A program made the position numbers and the translations under genes. This document shows positions 7,996 to 16,560 of a stretch of 35,008 nucleotides of DNA, one piece after another. The notes below the pieces were generated by a model, which had not been told where the DNA came from, did no database searches, and worked only from the letters and a program-made list of their open reading frames with translations. Origin of the DNA: Streptococcus orisratti DSM 15617 (GTDB taxonomy: Bacteria; Bacillota; Bacilli; Lactobacillales; Streptococcaceae); contig NZ_KB904467.1 in NCBI RefSeq assembly GCF_000380105.1, positions 1 to 35,008 of the forward strand, read 5' to 3'. Every line of letters starts with the position of its first letter. Positions within the stretch are counted from its first letter, which is position 1.

Positions 7996-8556
7996 ATGGA
8001 TTATCACGATTATATCTGGGATTTGGGTGGAACTTTACTTGATAATTACGAGATTTCCACTCAGGCTTTTGTAGAAACTTTGGCGACTTTTGGCGTAACA
8101 GCATCGCATGATGCTGTTTATGAAAAGCTAAAGGAGTCAACGGCTGCTGCAATTGCCTATTTTATTCCACAGGAACCCACTTTTTTAGAGAGCTATAAAG
8201 CCAATGAAGCCTTCCACTTAGAGCATCCTGTTTTATTCGCAGGAGCAAGAGAGGTCTTAGCAAAGATTGTTGCATCAGGTGGACGAAATTTCTTGGTTTC
8301 TCATCGAAATGAACAAGTTTTGTCACTATTGGAAGCGACAGAAATTTTGCCCTATTTCACAGAAGTGGTGACATCTGAATGTGGATTTGCTCGTAAACCT
8401 AATCCTCAAAGTATGCTCTATTTGAAAGAAAAGTACCAGATAAATGACTGTTTGGTCATTGGTGACCGTGATATTGATAGGCAAGCAGGTCAGGCAGCAG
8501 GTTTTGATACTTTGTTGGTTGATACCAGTAAATCCTTAATGGAGATAGTAAAATAA
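7996..8556 (+). CDS. HAD-IA family hydrolase encoded upstream of gyrB
   Basis: The 186-residue HAD protein has motif I at residues 9-13 as DLGGT, motif II near SHRN, the motif III lysine in RKPNP, and motif IV in IGDRDIDRQAG. The usual second aspartate of motif I (DxDGT) is replaced by Gly11, so general acid/base catalysis must differ from ordinary HAD phosphatases. Streptococcal homologues I recall share DLGGT, so this is a family trait, not a local mutation. The helical cap (about 16-80) is subfamily I. The gene is directly joined to gyrB: its stop is followed at once by the gyrB ATG. The substrate is unknown; annotation as phosphoglycolate phosphatase would be unsafe. Confidence 0.85.
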   Translation: MDYHDYIWDLGGTLLDNYEISTQAFVETLATFGVTASHDAVYEKLKESTAAAIAYFIPQEPTFLESYKANEAFHLEHPVLFAGAREVLAKIVASGGRNFLVSHRNEQVLSLLEATEILPYFTEVVTSECGFARKPNPQSMLYLKEKYQINDCLVIGDRDIDRQAGQAAGFDTLLVDTSKSLMEIVK

Positions 8557-10509
8557 ATGACAGAAGAAATAAAAGATTTAGCAGCTTTAGCTCAAGAATA
8601 TGACGCCAGCCAGATTCAGGTTCTGGAAGGATTAGAAGCTGTTCGTATGCGTCCAGGAATGTATATTGGATCAACTTCAAAAGAGGGGCTACACCACTTA
8701 GTTTGGGAAATTGTAGATAACTCTATTGATGAAGCCTTGGCTGGTTTTGCCACCCATATTGAGGTATTTATTGAACCAGATAACTCTATCACAGTTGTCG
8801 ATGACGGTCGTGGAATTCCTGTAGATATTCAGGAAAAGACAGGACGTCCTGCAGTTGAGACTGTCTTTACTGTACTTCATGCCGGAGGGAAATTTGGCGG
8901 TGGCGGTTATAAGGTGTCAGGAGGTCTGCACGGTGTAGGCTCATCTGTTGTTAATGCCCTTTCTACTCAATTAGATGTCAAAGTTCATAAAAATGGTCAG
9001 ATCCATTTTCAAGAATATAAACGTGGAGTAGTTGTAGCTGATTTGGCTATCATTGGTGAAACCGATCGCCACGGGACGACCGTTCACTTTACGCCAGATC
9101 CGGAGATTTTCACAGAAACTACTGAGTTTGACTTTGAAAAATTAGCCAAACGTATCCAAGAATTAGCTTTTCTTAATCGTGGACTGAAAATTTCAATCAC
9201 TGACAAGCGTGACGGGTTTGAACAAAGCAAAGAATTTCACTATGAAGGTGGGATTTCAAGCTATGTTGAATTTCTCAATGGTAACAAGGAAGTTATTTTT
9301 GAACACCCTATCTATACTGATGGCGAAATGGATGGTATCTCAGTTGAGGTTGCCATGCAGTACACAACAGGCTACCATGAAATGGTTATGAGCTTTGCGA
9401 ATAACATTCATACGCATGAAGGTGGAACCCATGAACAGGGGTTCCGCACCGCTTTGACCCGTGTCATTAACGACTATGCTAAGAAAAATAAAATCCTCAA
9501 AGAAAATGAGGATAATCTGACTGGTGAAGACGTTCGTGAGGGATTGACAGCTGTTATTTCTGTCAAGCACCCAAACCCACAATTTGAAGGACAGACCAAG
9601 ACCAAACTTGGGAACTCAGAGGTGGTTAAAATTACGAATCGACTTTTCAGCGAAGCCTTTACACGATTCCTTTTGGAAAATCCACAGATAGCCAAAAAGA
9701 TTGTTGAAAAAGGAATTTTGGCTTCAAAAGCACGTATTGCAGCCAAACGTGCTCGTGAAGTGACACGTAAAAAGTCAGGTCTTGAAATTTCAAATCTTCC
9801 AGGGAAACTGGCGGACTGCTCATCAAACAATGCTGAGATGAATGAGCTTTTCATTGTCGAAGGAGATTCAGCAGGTGGTTCCGCTAAATCAGGACGTAAT
9901 CGGGAATTTCAAGCTATTCTACCCATTCGTGGAAAAATCCTTAATGTTGAAAAGGCCAGCATGGATAAAATCCTTGCCAACGAAGAAATTCGGAGTCTTT
10001 TCACGGCGATGGGAACGGGCTTTGGAGCAGATTTTGATGTCACAAAAGCACGTTATCAAAAACTAGTTATTATGACTGATGCCGATGTTGATGGCGCTCA
10101 TATTCGTACCTTGCTTTTGACCTTGATTTATCGCTTTATGCGTCCAGTTTTGGAGGCAGGTTATGTTTACATCGCTCAACCACCAATATATGGTGTCAAA
10201 GTGGGTTCTGAAATTAAAGAATACATCCAACCTGGTAGCAACCAAGAAGAAGAACTACGTCTAGCTCTAGAGCGCCATAGTGAAGGGCGTTCCAAACCAA
10301 CCGTTCAACGTTATAAGGGTCTTGGAGAAATGGATGATCACCAACTTTGGGAAACGACTATGGATCCCGAAAATCGTTTAATGGCACGAGTTTCTGTTGA
10401 TGATGCCGCTGAAGCAGATAAGATTTTTGATATGCTTATGGGAGATAAAGTGGAACCACGTCGTGAATTTATCGAAGAAAATGCTGTGTATAGTACGCTT
10501 GATATTTAA
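8557..10509 (+). CDS. gyrB: DNA gyrase subunit B
   Basis: GyrB is the ATPase subunit of gyrase, which introduces negative supercoils with GyrA. The 650-residue protein has the GHKL ATPase domain (about 20-220, [10 protein letters not shown] with Asn55, [14 protein letters not shown]), the transducer domain (about 220-400), and the TOPRIM domain with EGDSAGG (435-441) and DADVDG (508-513). The C-terminal [21 protein letters not shown] marks GyrB, not ParE. GGAGATAG precedes the ATG, which follows the HAD stop codon without a gap, so the two are co-transcribed and probably translationally coupled. Length and motifs are complete. Confidence 0.98.
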   Translation: MTEEIKDLAALAQEYDASQIQVLEGLEAVRMRPGMYIGSTSKEGLHHLVWEIVDNSIDEALAGFATHIEVFIEPDNSITVVDDGRGIPVDIQEKTGRPAVETVFTVLHAGGKFGGGGYKVSGGLHGVGSSVVNALSTQLDVKVHKNGQIHFQEYKRGVVVADLAIIGETDRHGTTVHFTPDPEIFTETTEFDFEKLAKRIQELAFLNRGLKISITDKRDGFEQSKEFHYEGGISSYVEFLNGNKEVIFEHPIYTDGEMDGISVEVAMQYTTGYHEMVMSFANNIHTHEGGTHEQGFRTALTRVINDYAKKNKILKENEDNLTGEDVREGLTAVISVKHPNPQFEGQTKTKLGNSEVVKITNRLFSEAFTRFLLENPQIAKKIVEKGILASKARIAAKRAREVTRKKSGLEISNLPGKLADCSSNNAEMNELFIVEGDSAGGSAKSGRNREFQAILPIRGKILNVEKASMDKILANEEIRSLFTAMGTGFGADFDVTKARYQKLVIMTDADVDGAHIRTLLLTLIYRFMRPVLEAGYVYIAQPPIYGVKVGSEIKEYIQPGSNQEEELRLALERHSEGRSKPTVQRYKGLGEMDDHQLWETTMDPENRLMARVSVDDAAEADKIFDMLMGDKVEPRREFIEENAVYSTLDI

Positions 10510-10553
10510 TCCGAGGAATTAACGAAAAAAATAGTGCATACGACTGATAAGTA

Positions 10554-10562
10554 TGTTATAAT
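10554..10562 (+). promoter_or_regulatory. Extended -10 promoter of ezrA
   Basis: TATGTTATAAT, with TATAAT at 10557-10562, lies 55 bases before the ezrA ATG. No terminator is seen between gyrB and ezrA, so read-through from gyrB is also likely. Confidence 0.6.
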
Positions 10563-10616
10563 CGTAATGTTATAGCTAATTTTACGATAAAAAGATCATA
10601 ATTTAAGGAGATTAAA

Positions 10617-12341
10617 ATGCCTAGCGGAATTATATTGCTAATTGTGGCGATTGTCCTACTGGTGATAGTAGCCTATTTGGCTGGCGTCATTGTGCGTAAA
10701 CGTAATGATGGTTTAATTGCTAGCCTTGAAGATAGAAAACAAGAACTCTTTTCTCTGCCCATCAATGACCAAATTGAAGAAGTTAAGGCGCTTCATCTTA
10801 TCGGGCAAAGTCAAACGACCTTCCGTGAATGGAATCAAAAATGGGTAGATTTGTCCCTCAACTCTTTTTCAGATATTGAAAATCATATTTTTGAAGCTGA
10901 AAATCTTAATGACACCTTTAAGTTCATTAGTGCTAAACATGAAATTGATAGTGTTGAGAGCCAACTCACTCTAGTTGAAGAAGACTTAAAGGCTATTCAA
11001 GAAGCTTTATCTATTTTGAAAGAGCAAGAGGAGAAAAACAGTGCGCGTGTTACTCACGCATTAGATCTCTATGAAAAATTGAAGGACTCTATTTCTGAAA
11101 ATGGTGATAATTTTGGCTCAACAATGCCGGAAATTGAAAAACAGCTTAAGAATATTGAAACTGAGTTTTCACAATTTGTTACACTTAATTCAACAGGAGA
11201 CCCAGTTGAAGCAGCTGAAGTTTTGGATAAAGCTGAGGAACATACCATTGCTTTAGGGCAAATCTCAGAACAAATTCCTGCAATTGTTGCTAAGTTAGAA
11301 GATGATTTCCCAGATCAGTTAGATGACCTAGAATCAGGGTATCGTCGTTTATTAGAAGAAAATTATCATTTTTCTGAAAAGAATATTGAAAAACGTTTCC
11401 AAGATATTCGCGCAGCTATTCGTGAAAATTCCTCTGAATTGATTACGCTTGATTTGGACCGTGCTCGTGAAGAAAATGATCATATTCAAACAAAGATTGA
11501 CGCTTTGTATGATATTTTTGAAAGAGAAATTGCTGCTTATAAGCTTGTTATTAAGAATAAGAAGATTATCCCTCGCTATTTGGCTCATGCTTTGAATAAT
11601 AATACAAAATTAGAAGCAGAACTCAAACGCTTGTCTCACAAGTACATTTTGAGCGAGAGCGAAGATTTAAATGTTAAGTCTTTCAGGAAAGTTTTATCAG
11701 AAATTGAAACTGCTGTTATTCCTGTTATTGAAGATTTTGATAATCAAGAGAAACCTTTTTCAGAATTGCAAGTTCTTTTTGCGAGGACCGTTGAACGCTT
11801 AACTTCGGTTGAGACAGGTCAAATGCAGGTTTTTGAAGAAATTGAGGGTATTGAAAAAAGTGAGATAAGTGCTCGTCAGAGCTTGGATAATCATATTGAT
11901 AGGTTACATGCCATTAAACGCTATATGGAAAAACGTAATCTACCAGGGATTCCTCAAGATTTTCTTAGTCTCTTTTTCACAACAAGTTCTCAACTGGAAG
12001 CTTTAATGGATGAACTTAGCCGTGGTCGAATCAATATTGAAACTGTTGAACGGTTATCAGATGTAGCATCATCAGCTATCGCAAATCTTGAGGAGAGCAC
12101 TTATGCTATTGTTCAAAACGCAATTCTGACTGAACAGTTACTTCAATACTCTAACCGTTATCGTAGCTTCGAGCCAAGTGTTCAAAATAGTTTTGAACAC
12201 GCCCTCTACCTTTTTGAAAAAGAGTATAATTATCAAGCTTCTTTTGATGAAATCTCCTATGCTCTTGAAACAGTAGAGCCGGGTGTAAGTGACCGATTTG
12301 TTTCCTCGTACGAGAAAACGCGTGAACAAATTCGATTTTAA
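10617..12341 (+). CDS. ezrA: Septation ring formation regulator EzrA
   Basis: EzrA is a membrane-anchored spectrin-like protein that binds FtsZ, controls Z-ring assembly and links it to peptidoglycan synthesis. The 574-residue protein has one N-terminal transmembrane segment (about residues 3-25) with the short N-terminus outside. The rest is almost entirely coiled coil rich in Glu, Lys and Leu. The length is the family norm. AAGGAG precedes the ATG. Location after gyrB is typical of streptococci. No truncation or frameshift is seen. Confidence 0.96.
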   Translation: MPSGIILLIVAIVLLVIVAYLAGVIVRKRNDGLIASLEDRKQELFSLPINDQIEEVKALHLIGQSQTTFREWNQKWVDLSLNSFSDIENHIFEAENLNDTFKFISAKHEIDSVESQLTLVEEDLKAIQEALSILKEQEEKNSARVTHALDLYEKLKDSISENGDNFGSTMPEIEKQLKNIETEFSQFVTLNSTGDPVEAAEVLDKAEEHTIALGQISEQIPAIVAKLEDDFPDQLDDLESGYRRLLEENYHFSEKNIEKRFQDIRAAIRENSSELITLDLDRAREENDHIQTKIDALYDIFEREIAAYKLVIKNKKIIPRYLAHALNNNTKLEAELKRLSHKYILSESEDLNVKSFRKVLSEIETAVIPVIEDFDNQEKPFSELQVLFARTVERLTSVETGQMQVFEEIEGIEKSEISARQSLDNHIDRLHAIKRYMEKRNLPGIPQDFLSLFFTTSSQLEALMDELSRGRINIETVERLSDVASSAIANLEESTYAIVQNAILTEQLLQYSNRYRSFEPSVQNSFEHALYLFEKEYNYQASFDEISYALETVEPGVSDRFVSSYEKTREQIRF

Positions 12342-12374
12342 AGAGAATAAACCTGAAACATATAACACCTTAAT

Positions 12375-12407
12375 CTCCTTCCCGACTTGCGTGGAAGGAG
12401 TTTTTTT
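12375..12407 (+). terminator. Terminator of ezrA
   Basis: CTCCTTCC (12375-12382) pairs perfectly with GGAAGGAG (12393-12400), followed by seven T. Confidence 0.92.
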
Positions 12408-12590
12408 CTCAACTTCTGACTTTAGACCTTGTATTCACAGTTCAGCACTTCCATCTAAGGCTAGTTTTTAAGCTACTCAACGTTAGATTTTTTTTTAAAT
12501 TACAAACAGTATTCTCTTGAAAAACTGCCTTGATTAGCGAAAAACTATCTCCTATATAAAAGCACTTTACTTGTGAGTGCAAGTTATTAA

Positions 12591-12692
12591 TACTCAATGA
12601 AAATCAAAAGTAGCCTAGGAAACGAAGCCGACGATAGAACTTGAGTTCATCAAGGCAAGTTGACAACGGATAATTTTGATTTTCGAAGAGTA
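12591..12692 (-). repeat. BOX-like element
   Basis: The 102-bp unit has near-identical inverted ends: TACTCAATGAAAATCAAAA on the left, and the complement of TACTCTTCGAAAATCAAAA on the right. Interior pieces such as CTAGGAA, AGCCG and CAAGGCAAGTTGAC resemble the pneumococcal BOX element as I recall it (boxC then boxA in reverse, no boxB). The match is from memory, not a search. Confidence 0.7.
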
Positions 12693-12828
12693 TAACATCT
12701 AGGAAAATGGTTCCTCGTATTATGGTGTTCTTTTTTGGATTGATAACCATTTGATATTCCTCAAAAATAAAAACTGTCTGGATTTAAATGAGTGTAAAGC
12801 TAAACTCTAACTTATCCATCTGCTATAT

Positions 12829-12967
12829 TATAGTCAATTAGTTTATCTTTTATTACTTCGACGCGTTTCCTTATTTCCAACTTCAAACACTCCACTGGAT
12901 TGTTTGAACTCACTTTGCTGTACTCCAGTACTGCCTGTAGCTCGTTACCTAGTACTAAAAGACTATA
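12829..12967 (+). repeat. Unclassified MITE-like repeat, long copy
   Basis: The 139-bp unit begins TATAGTC and ends GACTATA, which are inverse complements. It shares its left end (TTAGTTTATCTTTTAT), a CTGTAGCT core and a CTAAAAG right end with a second copy at 19548. Inside is a strong hairpin: TTCAAACA (12882-12889) with TGTTTGAA (12901-12908), and TCCA with TGGA between them. No transposase is encoded. Confidence 0.6.
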
Positions 12968-13160
12968 AAACTAGAAACTATCAGAGCTCTATCTGCATAT
13001 TTTTGGTACGAATGATGTTTGCTTTATTTCCAATATTCAGTACTTGTCTAAGATAGTCTAGTCTTGATTTCCATTGAGTATGAGACAATTTTCAAAGAAT
13101 AATCTTTCTGGATGTTGAAAATAAGTAGGTCATATTTGGAAATTATTTGCTTCTCAGCTG

Positions 13161-13189
13161 TTGCAAGTCGTTGATATTTTTGGTATGCT
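13161..13189 (+). promoter_or_regulatory. Promoter of the FMN riboswitch-ribU transcript
   Basis: TTGCAA (13161-13166) and TATGCT (13184-13189) have 17-bp spacing. The predicted start near 13196 coincides with the first base of the riboswitch P1 stem. Confidence 0.5.
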
Positions 13190-13195
13190 ATAAGT

Positions 13196-13397
13196 GTCTT
13201 CAGGGCAGGGTGAGATTCCCGACCGGCGGTGACTATTTCTGTTTTATTTTGCCCTAGTTGTTGTTATGTTGAAGTACTTTAAGTAGATATACATCAATTA
13301 GGAAAAGTTATTATAGAAATCAGAAGTCCGCGAGCTACAACAGTAGCTGACCTAGTGAGATTCTAGGACCGACAGTATAGTCTGGATGGGAGAAGAC
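13196..13397 (+). ncRNA. FMN riboswitch (RFN element)
   Basis: The conserved RFN sequence is plain: CTTCAGGGCAGGG, then GAGATTCCCGACCGGCGGT near the 5' end, AGTCCGCGAGC at 13323-13333, GACC and GATTCTAGGACCGACAG, and GGATGGGAGAAGA at the 3' end. P1 forms between GTCTTC (13196-13201) and GAAGAC (13392-13397). At about 200 nt it is long because one arm (about 13231-13322) is extended. FMN binding would switch off ribU, just downstream. Confidence 0.95.
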
Positions 13398-13447
13398 CAG
13401 GACTTTTGGTATACGCTTTTTTGGCGTAGACAAAAAATCATGGAACT

Positions 13448-13480
13448 TCTTTCAATTTGTAAAAATTGGAGGATTTTTTT
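13448..13480 (+). terminator. Riboswitch expression platform: terminator that also hides the ribU ribosome binding site
   Basis: TCTTTCAATTT (13448-13458) pairs with AAATTGGAGGA (13463-13473) around a GTAA loop and is followed by seven T. The right arm contains the ribU Shine-Dalgarno GGAGGA, so the hairpin could end transcription and also block translation. A smaller hairpin, TACGC/GCGTA (13412-13428), lies upstream and may be part of the alternative fold. Confidence 0.65.
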
Positions 13481-14038
13481 ATGACAAACACACGTAAAAT
13501 GGCTTATATTGCCATTCTTTCAGCACTTTCTTTCTTGTTGATGTATTTTCAATTTCCGTTGATTCCAGCAGCAAGTTTTTTGCAGGTTGATTTTTCAATT
13601 TTACCAATTTTGGTAGGATTGTTAATGCTTGACTTGTCAAGTGCTTTCATTATTCTAATTATTAGGACGTTATTGAAACTTTTGCTCAATAATGGTGGTG
13701 TAGGGACACTTATCGGTCTGCCTATGAATGTCGTTGCTCTTGCGGTTTTTATTTGGGCAATGGCTGCACTTTGGAATCAGAAGCGAAGTGATAAAGCCTA
13801 TATTGTGGCGTCAGCAGTTGGTACTTTGGGACTCACTGTCACTATGTTTGTATTAAATTATATTTATGCTGTGCCACTTTATGCAAAATTTGCTAATTTT
13901 GATATTAAAACAATTTTGGGATTAGGGAATTATCTTTTTGCTATGGTTGTTCCGTTTAACCTAATAGAAGGAATTATTTTTTCAGTGACTTTCTTTGTGT
14001 TATATAACTGCCTCAAGTCAGTTTTAAAGAAAGTATAA
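13481..14038 (+). CDS. ribU: Riboflavin ECF transporter substrate-binding subunit RibU
   Basis: RibU is the membrane S component that captures riboflavin and works with the shared EcfA/A'/T energy module, which is not in this window. The ATG at 13481 is chosen: GGAGGA lies seven bases upstream, whereas a TTG at 13466 would overlap that site. The 185-residue protein has about six hydrophobic segments and family features near the N-terminus (MAYIAILSALSFLLM, FQFPLIPAASFLQVDFS) with FVLNYIYAVPLY later. The FMN riboswitch in front of it makes the substrate assignment strong. It is a single-gene transcript unless it reads through to the PAP2 gene 22 bases on. Confidence 0.94.
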   Translation: MTNTRKMAYIAILSALSFLLMYFQFPLIPAASFLQVDFSILPILVGLLMLDLSSAFIILIIRTLLKLLLNNGGVGTLIGLPMNVVALAVFIWAMAALWNQKRSDKAYIVASAVGTLGLTVTMFVLNYIYAVPLYAKFANFDIKTILGLGNYLFAMVVPFNLIEGIIFSVTFFVLYNCLKSVLKKV

Positions 14039-14045
14039 GAATTTA

Positions 14046-14054
14046 TGTTATAAT
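14046..14054 (+). promoter_or_regulatory. Extended -10 promoter of the PAP2 gene, predicted leaderless
   Basis: TATGTTATAAT ends six bases before the ATG at 14061. No Shine-Dalgarno sequence is present between the box and the start codon. Confidence 0.55.
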
Positions 14055-14060
14055 TATTTT

Positions 14061-14717
14061 ATGAAAAATAAACAAACTTTTTATGTCAAGACATCTATTG
14101 CCCTAGTTCTTTTTGTTTTGTTGGGATATTCGGTCAAATTTTACCCTGAGACATTGACTGATATAGATTCAACTATTCAAGCCATTGTGCGCGGAAATTT
14201 ACCAAATGTGTTGACAACTTTTTTTAAACTTGTGACACAACTCGGCGGTGAAGTTTTTATTTTTATTTATGTTTTTTTAATAGCGCTAGGTTTTTATGTT
14301 CGGAAAAAGTGGAAAGCAGAAGCCTACTTCTTAGCAGGTAATTTACTACTTATGGGGATTTTTTCAACAGGGTTTAAGTACCTCTACAATCGTCCAAGAC
14401 CAAGTCTCACATATTTGATTCCAAAGCCGATGGGACCATCTTTTCCTAGCTGGCACGCAGCGTCAACTATGGTTGTTGCTCTCAGTTTAGTAGTGATTAT
14501 TCAGCAACGTCTGACTAGTCAGTATATAAAACGTGGCCTACAAATATTAGTTGTGATAATGGCAATCTTAACAGCAGTATCACGAATTTATCTGGGAGTA
14601 CACTATCCTAGTGATATTTTAGGTGGATGGCTCTTGGCCTATACAATTGTTGTAGCTGTCTTTCCTTTTTATAATCAGAAACGCTTTGAGTGGCGGTTTC
14701 AATCTAAGCAAAAGTAG
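14061..14717 (+). CDS. PAP2-family membrane phosphatase
   Basis: The 218-residue integral membrane protein has about six hydrophobic segments and the three PAP2 catalytic motifs: K106-x6-R113-P114 (KYLYNRPRP), PSWH at 129-132, and SR-x5-H181-x3-D185 (SRIYLGVHYPSD). The motifs face the outside in this family, which removes phosphate from lipids such as undecaprenyl pyrophosphate or phosphatidylglycerol phosphate. Exact substrate cannot be told from sequence; recycling of the undecaprenyl carrier is the likeliest role. It follows ribU by 22 bases but has its own strong -10 box. No ribosome binding site is seen. Confidence 0.9.
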   Translation: MKNKQTFYVKTSIALVLFVLLGYSVKFYPETLTDIDSTIQAIVRGNLPNVLTTFFKLVTQLGGEVFIFIYVFLIALGFYVRKKWKAEAYFLAGNLLLMGIFSTGFKYLYNRPRPSLTYLIPKPMGPSFPSWHAASTMVVALSLVVIIQQRLTSQYIKRGLQILVVIMAILTAVSRIYLGVHYPSDILGGWLLAYTIVVAVFPFYNQKRFEWRFQSKQK

Positions 14718-14751
14718 TGATAATTTGTCGCTACTTTTCTTTTATGCAAAG

Positions 14752-14760
14752 TGATATAAT
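14752..14760 (+). promoter_or_regulatory. Extended -10 promoter of mnmL, predicted leaderless
   Basis: TGATATAAT has TATAAT at 14755-14760, seven bases before the ATG at 14768. No Shine-Dalgarno sequence lies between them. Confidence 0.5.
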
Positions 14761-14767
14761 AGATTCT

Positions 14768-15706
14768 ATGAAAAAACGATACAATGCTTTAAATGATTAT
14801 TACCGTCAGCTTTTCGGAGAAAAAATCTTCAAAGTTCCTATTGATGCGGGTTTTGATTGCCCTAACCGTGATGGAACAGTGGCTCACGGTGGATGTACTT
14901 TCTGTACGGTATCTGGTTCTGGTGATGCTATCGTAGCACCAGAAGCTCCTATTCGTGACCAATTTTACAAGGAAATTGATTTCATGCACCGTAAATGGCC
15001 TGAGGTCAAAAAATACCTGGTTTATTTTCAAAATTTTACCAATACACATGACAAGGTAGAAGTACTCAAAGAGCGGTATGAGCAAGCTATCAATGAGCCA
15101 GGGGTAGTTGGGATTAATATTGGAACACGGCCTGACTGCCTCCCTGATGAGACTATCCTTTATCTAGCGGAGCTCTCGGAACGCATGCATGTCACGCTGG
15201 AACTTGGTCTTCAGACTACCTACGAGAAAACGTCAGTCCTTATCAACCGTGCCCATAGCTATGACCTTTATGTGGAGACGGTCAAGCGTGTAAGAGAGCT
15301 AGCGCCTAAGGTCGAGATTGTCTCCCACCTCATCAATGGTCTGCCGGGTGAGACCCATGAGATGATGCTGGAAAATGTGCGTCGTTGCGTGACGGATAAT
15401 GACATCAACGGTATTAAACTGCACTTGTTGCACCTTATGACCAATACGCGCATGCAACGGGATTATCATGAAGGACGCTTGCAGCTTCTCAGTCAGGAGG
15501 AATATGTCACGGTTATTTGTGATCAGCTGGAGATTATTCCTAAGCATATGATAATCCACCGTATCACGGGTGATGCGCCACGCGATATGCTGATTGGACC
15601 TATGTGGAGTCTTAATAAGTGGGAAGTCCTCAACGCTATTGACAAAGAAATGGAAAGACGGGGATCTTATCAAGGTTGTAGATTAGAAATAAAGGAGCAT
15701 ATGTAA
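14768..15706 (+). CDS. mnmL: Radical SAM protein MnmL (YtqA/YhcC family, TIGR01212)
   Basis: The ATG at 14768 (MKKRYNALNDYY) is chosen; an upstream GTG at 14717 would overlap the PAP2 stop and its extra residues do not look conserved. The 312-residue protein carries the iron-sulfur cysteines C31, C43 and C46 (CPNRDG...CTFC) and family segments NIGTRPDCLPDE, LELGLQTTYEKT and HLINGLPGET. In Bacillus subtilis, YtqA (MnmL) acts with YtqB (MnmM) in making the mnm5s2U wobble base of tRNA. The next gene is the MnmM homologue, overlapping by one base (TAATG), so the pair is kept as a unit. The role by homology is strong; the exact radical step is taken from recent literature by memory. Confidence 0.87.
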   Translation: MKKRYNALNDYYRQLFGEKIFKVPIDAGFDCPNRDGTVAHGGCTFCTVSGSGDAIVAPEAPIRDQFYKEIDFMHRKWPEVKKYLVYFQNFTNTHDKVEVLKERYEQAINEPGVVGINIGTRPDCLPDETILYLAELSERMHVTLELGLQTTYEKTSVLINRAHSYDLYVETVKRVRELAPKVEIVSHLINGLPGETHEMMLENVRRCVTDNDINGIKLHLLHLMTNTRMQRDYHEGRLQLLSQEEYVTVICDQLEIIPKHMIIHRITGDAPRDMLIGPMWSLNKWEVLNAIDKEMERRGSYQGCRLEIKEHM

Positions 15707-16257
15707 TGATCAAACGTCCTCTTCATCTCTCCCACGATTTTTTGGCAGAAGTTTTAGACGCAGATAGCTTAGCTGTTGATGCAACGATGGGAAATGGTAA
15801 TGATACTGCTTTTTTGGCAAATTTGGCAAAGGAAGTTTATGCTTTTGATGTGCAAGAACAAGCCTTAACGAAGACTCGAAATCGTTTAGCTCAATTTGGC
15901 TTTGAAAATGTTCACCTGATTTTGGATGGTCATCAAAACTTGGACAATTACGTGATGGAGCCTATCCGCGCTGCGATTTTTAATTTGGGATATTTACCTA
16001 GTGCTGATAAGACCATTATTACAAAACCAAAGTCAACACTTGTTGCCTTGGACAAAATCTTAACTAGATTGGAAGTTGGCGGAAGAGTTTCTATTATGGT
16101 ATATTATGGACATCAAGGTGGCGATATGGAAAAAGATGCTGTAGTGGATTATGTAAAAAAATTACCTCAAGATTTTTATGCGACCATGCTATATCAGCCC
16201 CTCAACCAAATCAATACACCGCCATTTCTTGTGATGATTGAAAAATTAAAACCGTGA
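15706..16257 (+). CDS. mnmM: tRNA wobble-uridine methyltransferase MnmM (YtqB family)
   Basis: The 183-residue class I SAM methyltransferase has motif I as DATMGNGND (25-33) and the family motif NLGYLPSAD in place of the usual NPPY. The homologue YtqB methylates nm5(s2)U34 to mnm5(s2)U34 in tRNA. AAAGGAG lies upstream of the ATG, inside mnmL, and the two genes overlap at TAATG, so translation is probably coupled. Older annotations call it an rRNA methylase, which is not supported. Confidence 0.88.
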   Translation: MIKRPLHLSHDFLAEVLDADSLAVDATMGNGNDTAFLANLAKEVYAFDVQEQALTKTRNRLAQFGFENVHLILDGHQNLDNYVMEPIRAAIFNLGYLPSADKTIITKPKSTLVALDKILTRLEVGGRVSIMVYYGHQGGDMEKDAVVDYVKKLPQDFYATMLYQPLNQINTPPFLVMIEKLKP

Positions 16258-16273
16258 AAGAAGGATACAACTC

Positions 16274-16519
16274 ATGCACACTGTGACAGTCAGTGAAAAA
16301 TTGGACCATATTTATAAAAAATATTTTAATGATAAGGATCAGAAAAGCCTCTCCTATCTTTCTAAAGAAGATACAGATCAATTATTGAGCATTAAGAGAA
16401 AATTGGCAAGCCTAGAAAAAGAGCGTTGTCTGATGATGCGAGAAAACAAAGATACAACGGTTATCAATCAAAAAATTGCCCGAGAAAAAGAACGCTTTAG
16501 CGCATCTTGTCGAAAATAA
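16274..16519 (+). CDS. Small hypothetical protein, 81 residues
   Basis: I do not recognise this gene. AAGGA precedes the ATG by 10 bases and it follows mnmM by 16 bases, which favours real translation. The protein is hydrophilic and helical, with a coiled-coil-like stretch (about 40-75) rich in Lys, Glu and Arg, and no membrane segment. It ends abruptly at CRK. The +1 frame beyond the end stays open to 16604 and reads like a plausible continuation (HLVENNKLEG), so the ORF may be a frameshifted or decayed form of a longer gene. Moderate confidence that it is expressed; no function can be given. Confidence 0.45.
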   Translation: MHTVTVSEKLDHIYKKYFNDKDQKSLSYLSKEDTDQLLSIKRKLASLEKERCLMMRENKDTTVINQKIAREKERFSASCRK

Positions 16520-16560
16520 TAAATTAGAGGGGGTGACAGCTTATCGAGAGTTCCATCTTA

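Larger units (their letters stand above)
12408..13160. other. Gene-free intergenic region with two repeat families
   Basis: About 750 bases have no credible coding frame: all six frames are broken by frequent stops and lack ribosome binding sites. The stretch holds a BOX-like element (12591-12692), a second repeat (12829-12967) and a lone BOX-type end, TTGATTTCCATTGAGTA, at 13064-13080. The rest is AT-rich with no recognisable structure. Confidence 0.7.

Noticed and set aside
7804..8007. Minus-strand ORF of 67 residues in the gap before the HAD gene
   Set aside because: No ribosome binding site, odd composition, and it overlaps the HAD promoter and start.
12289..12471. 60-residue plus-strand ORF at the end of ezrA
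   Set aside because: It runs through the ezrA terminator in another frame.
13466..13480. TTG start for ribU
   Set aside because: It would cover the GGAGGA ribosome site; the ATG at 13481 has ideal spacing.
14717..14767. GTG start for the radical SAM protein
   Set aside because: It overlaps the PAP2 stop, has no ribosome site, and contains the promoter of the gene.
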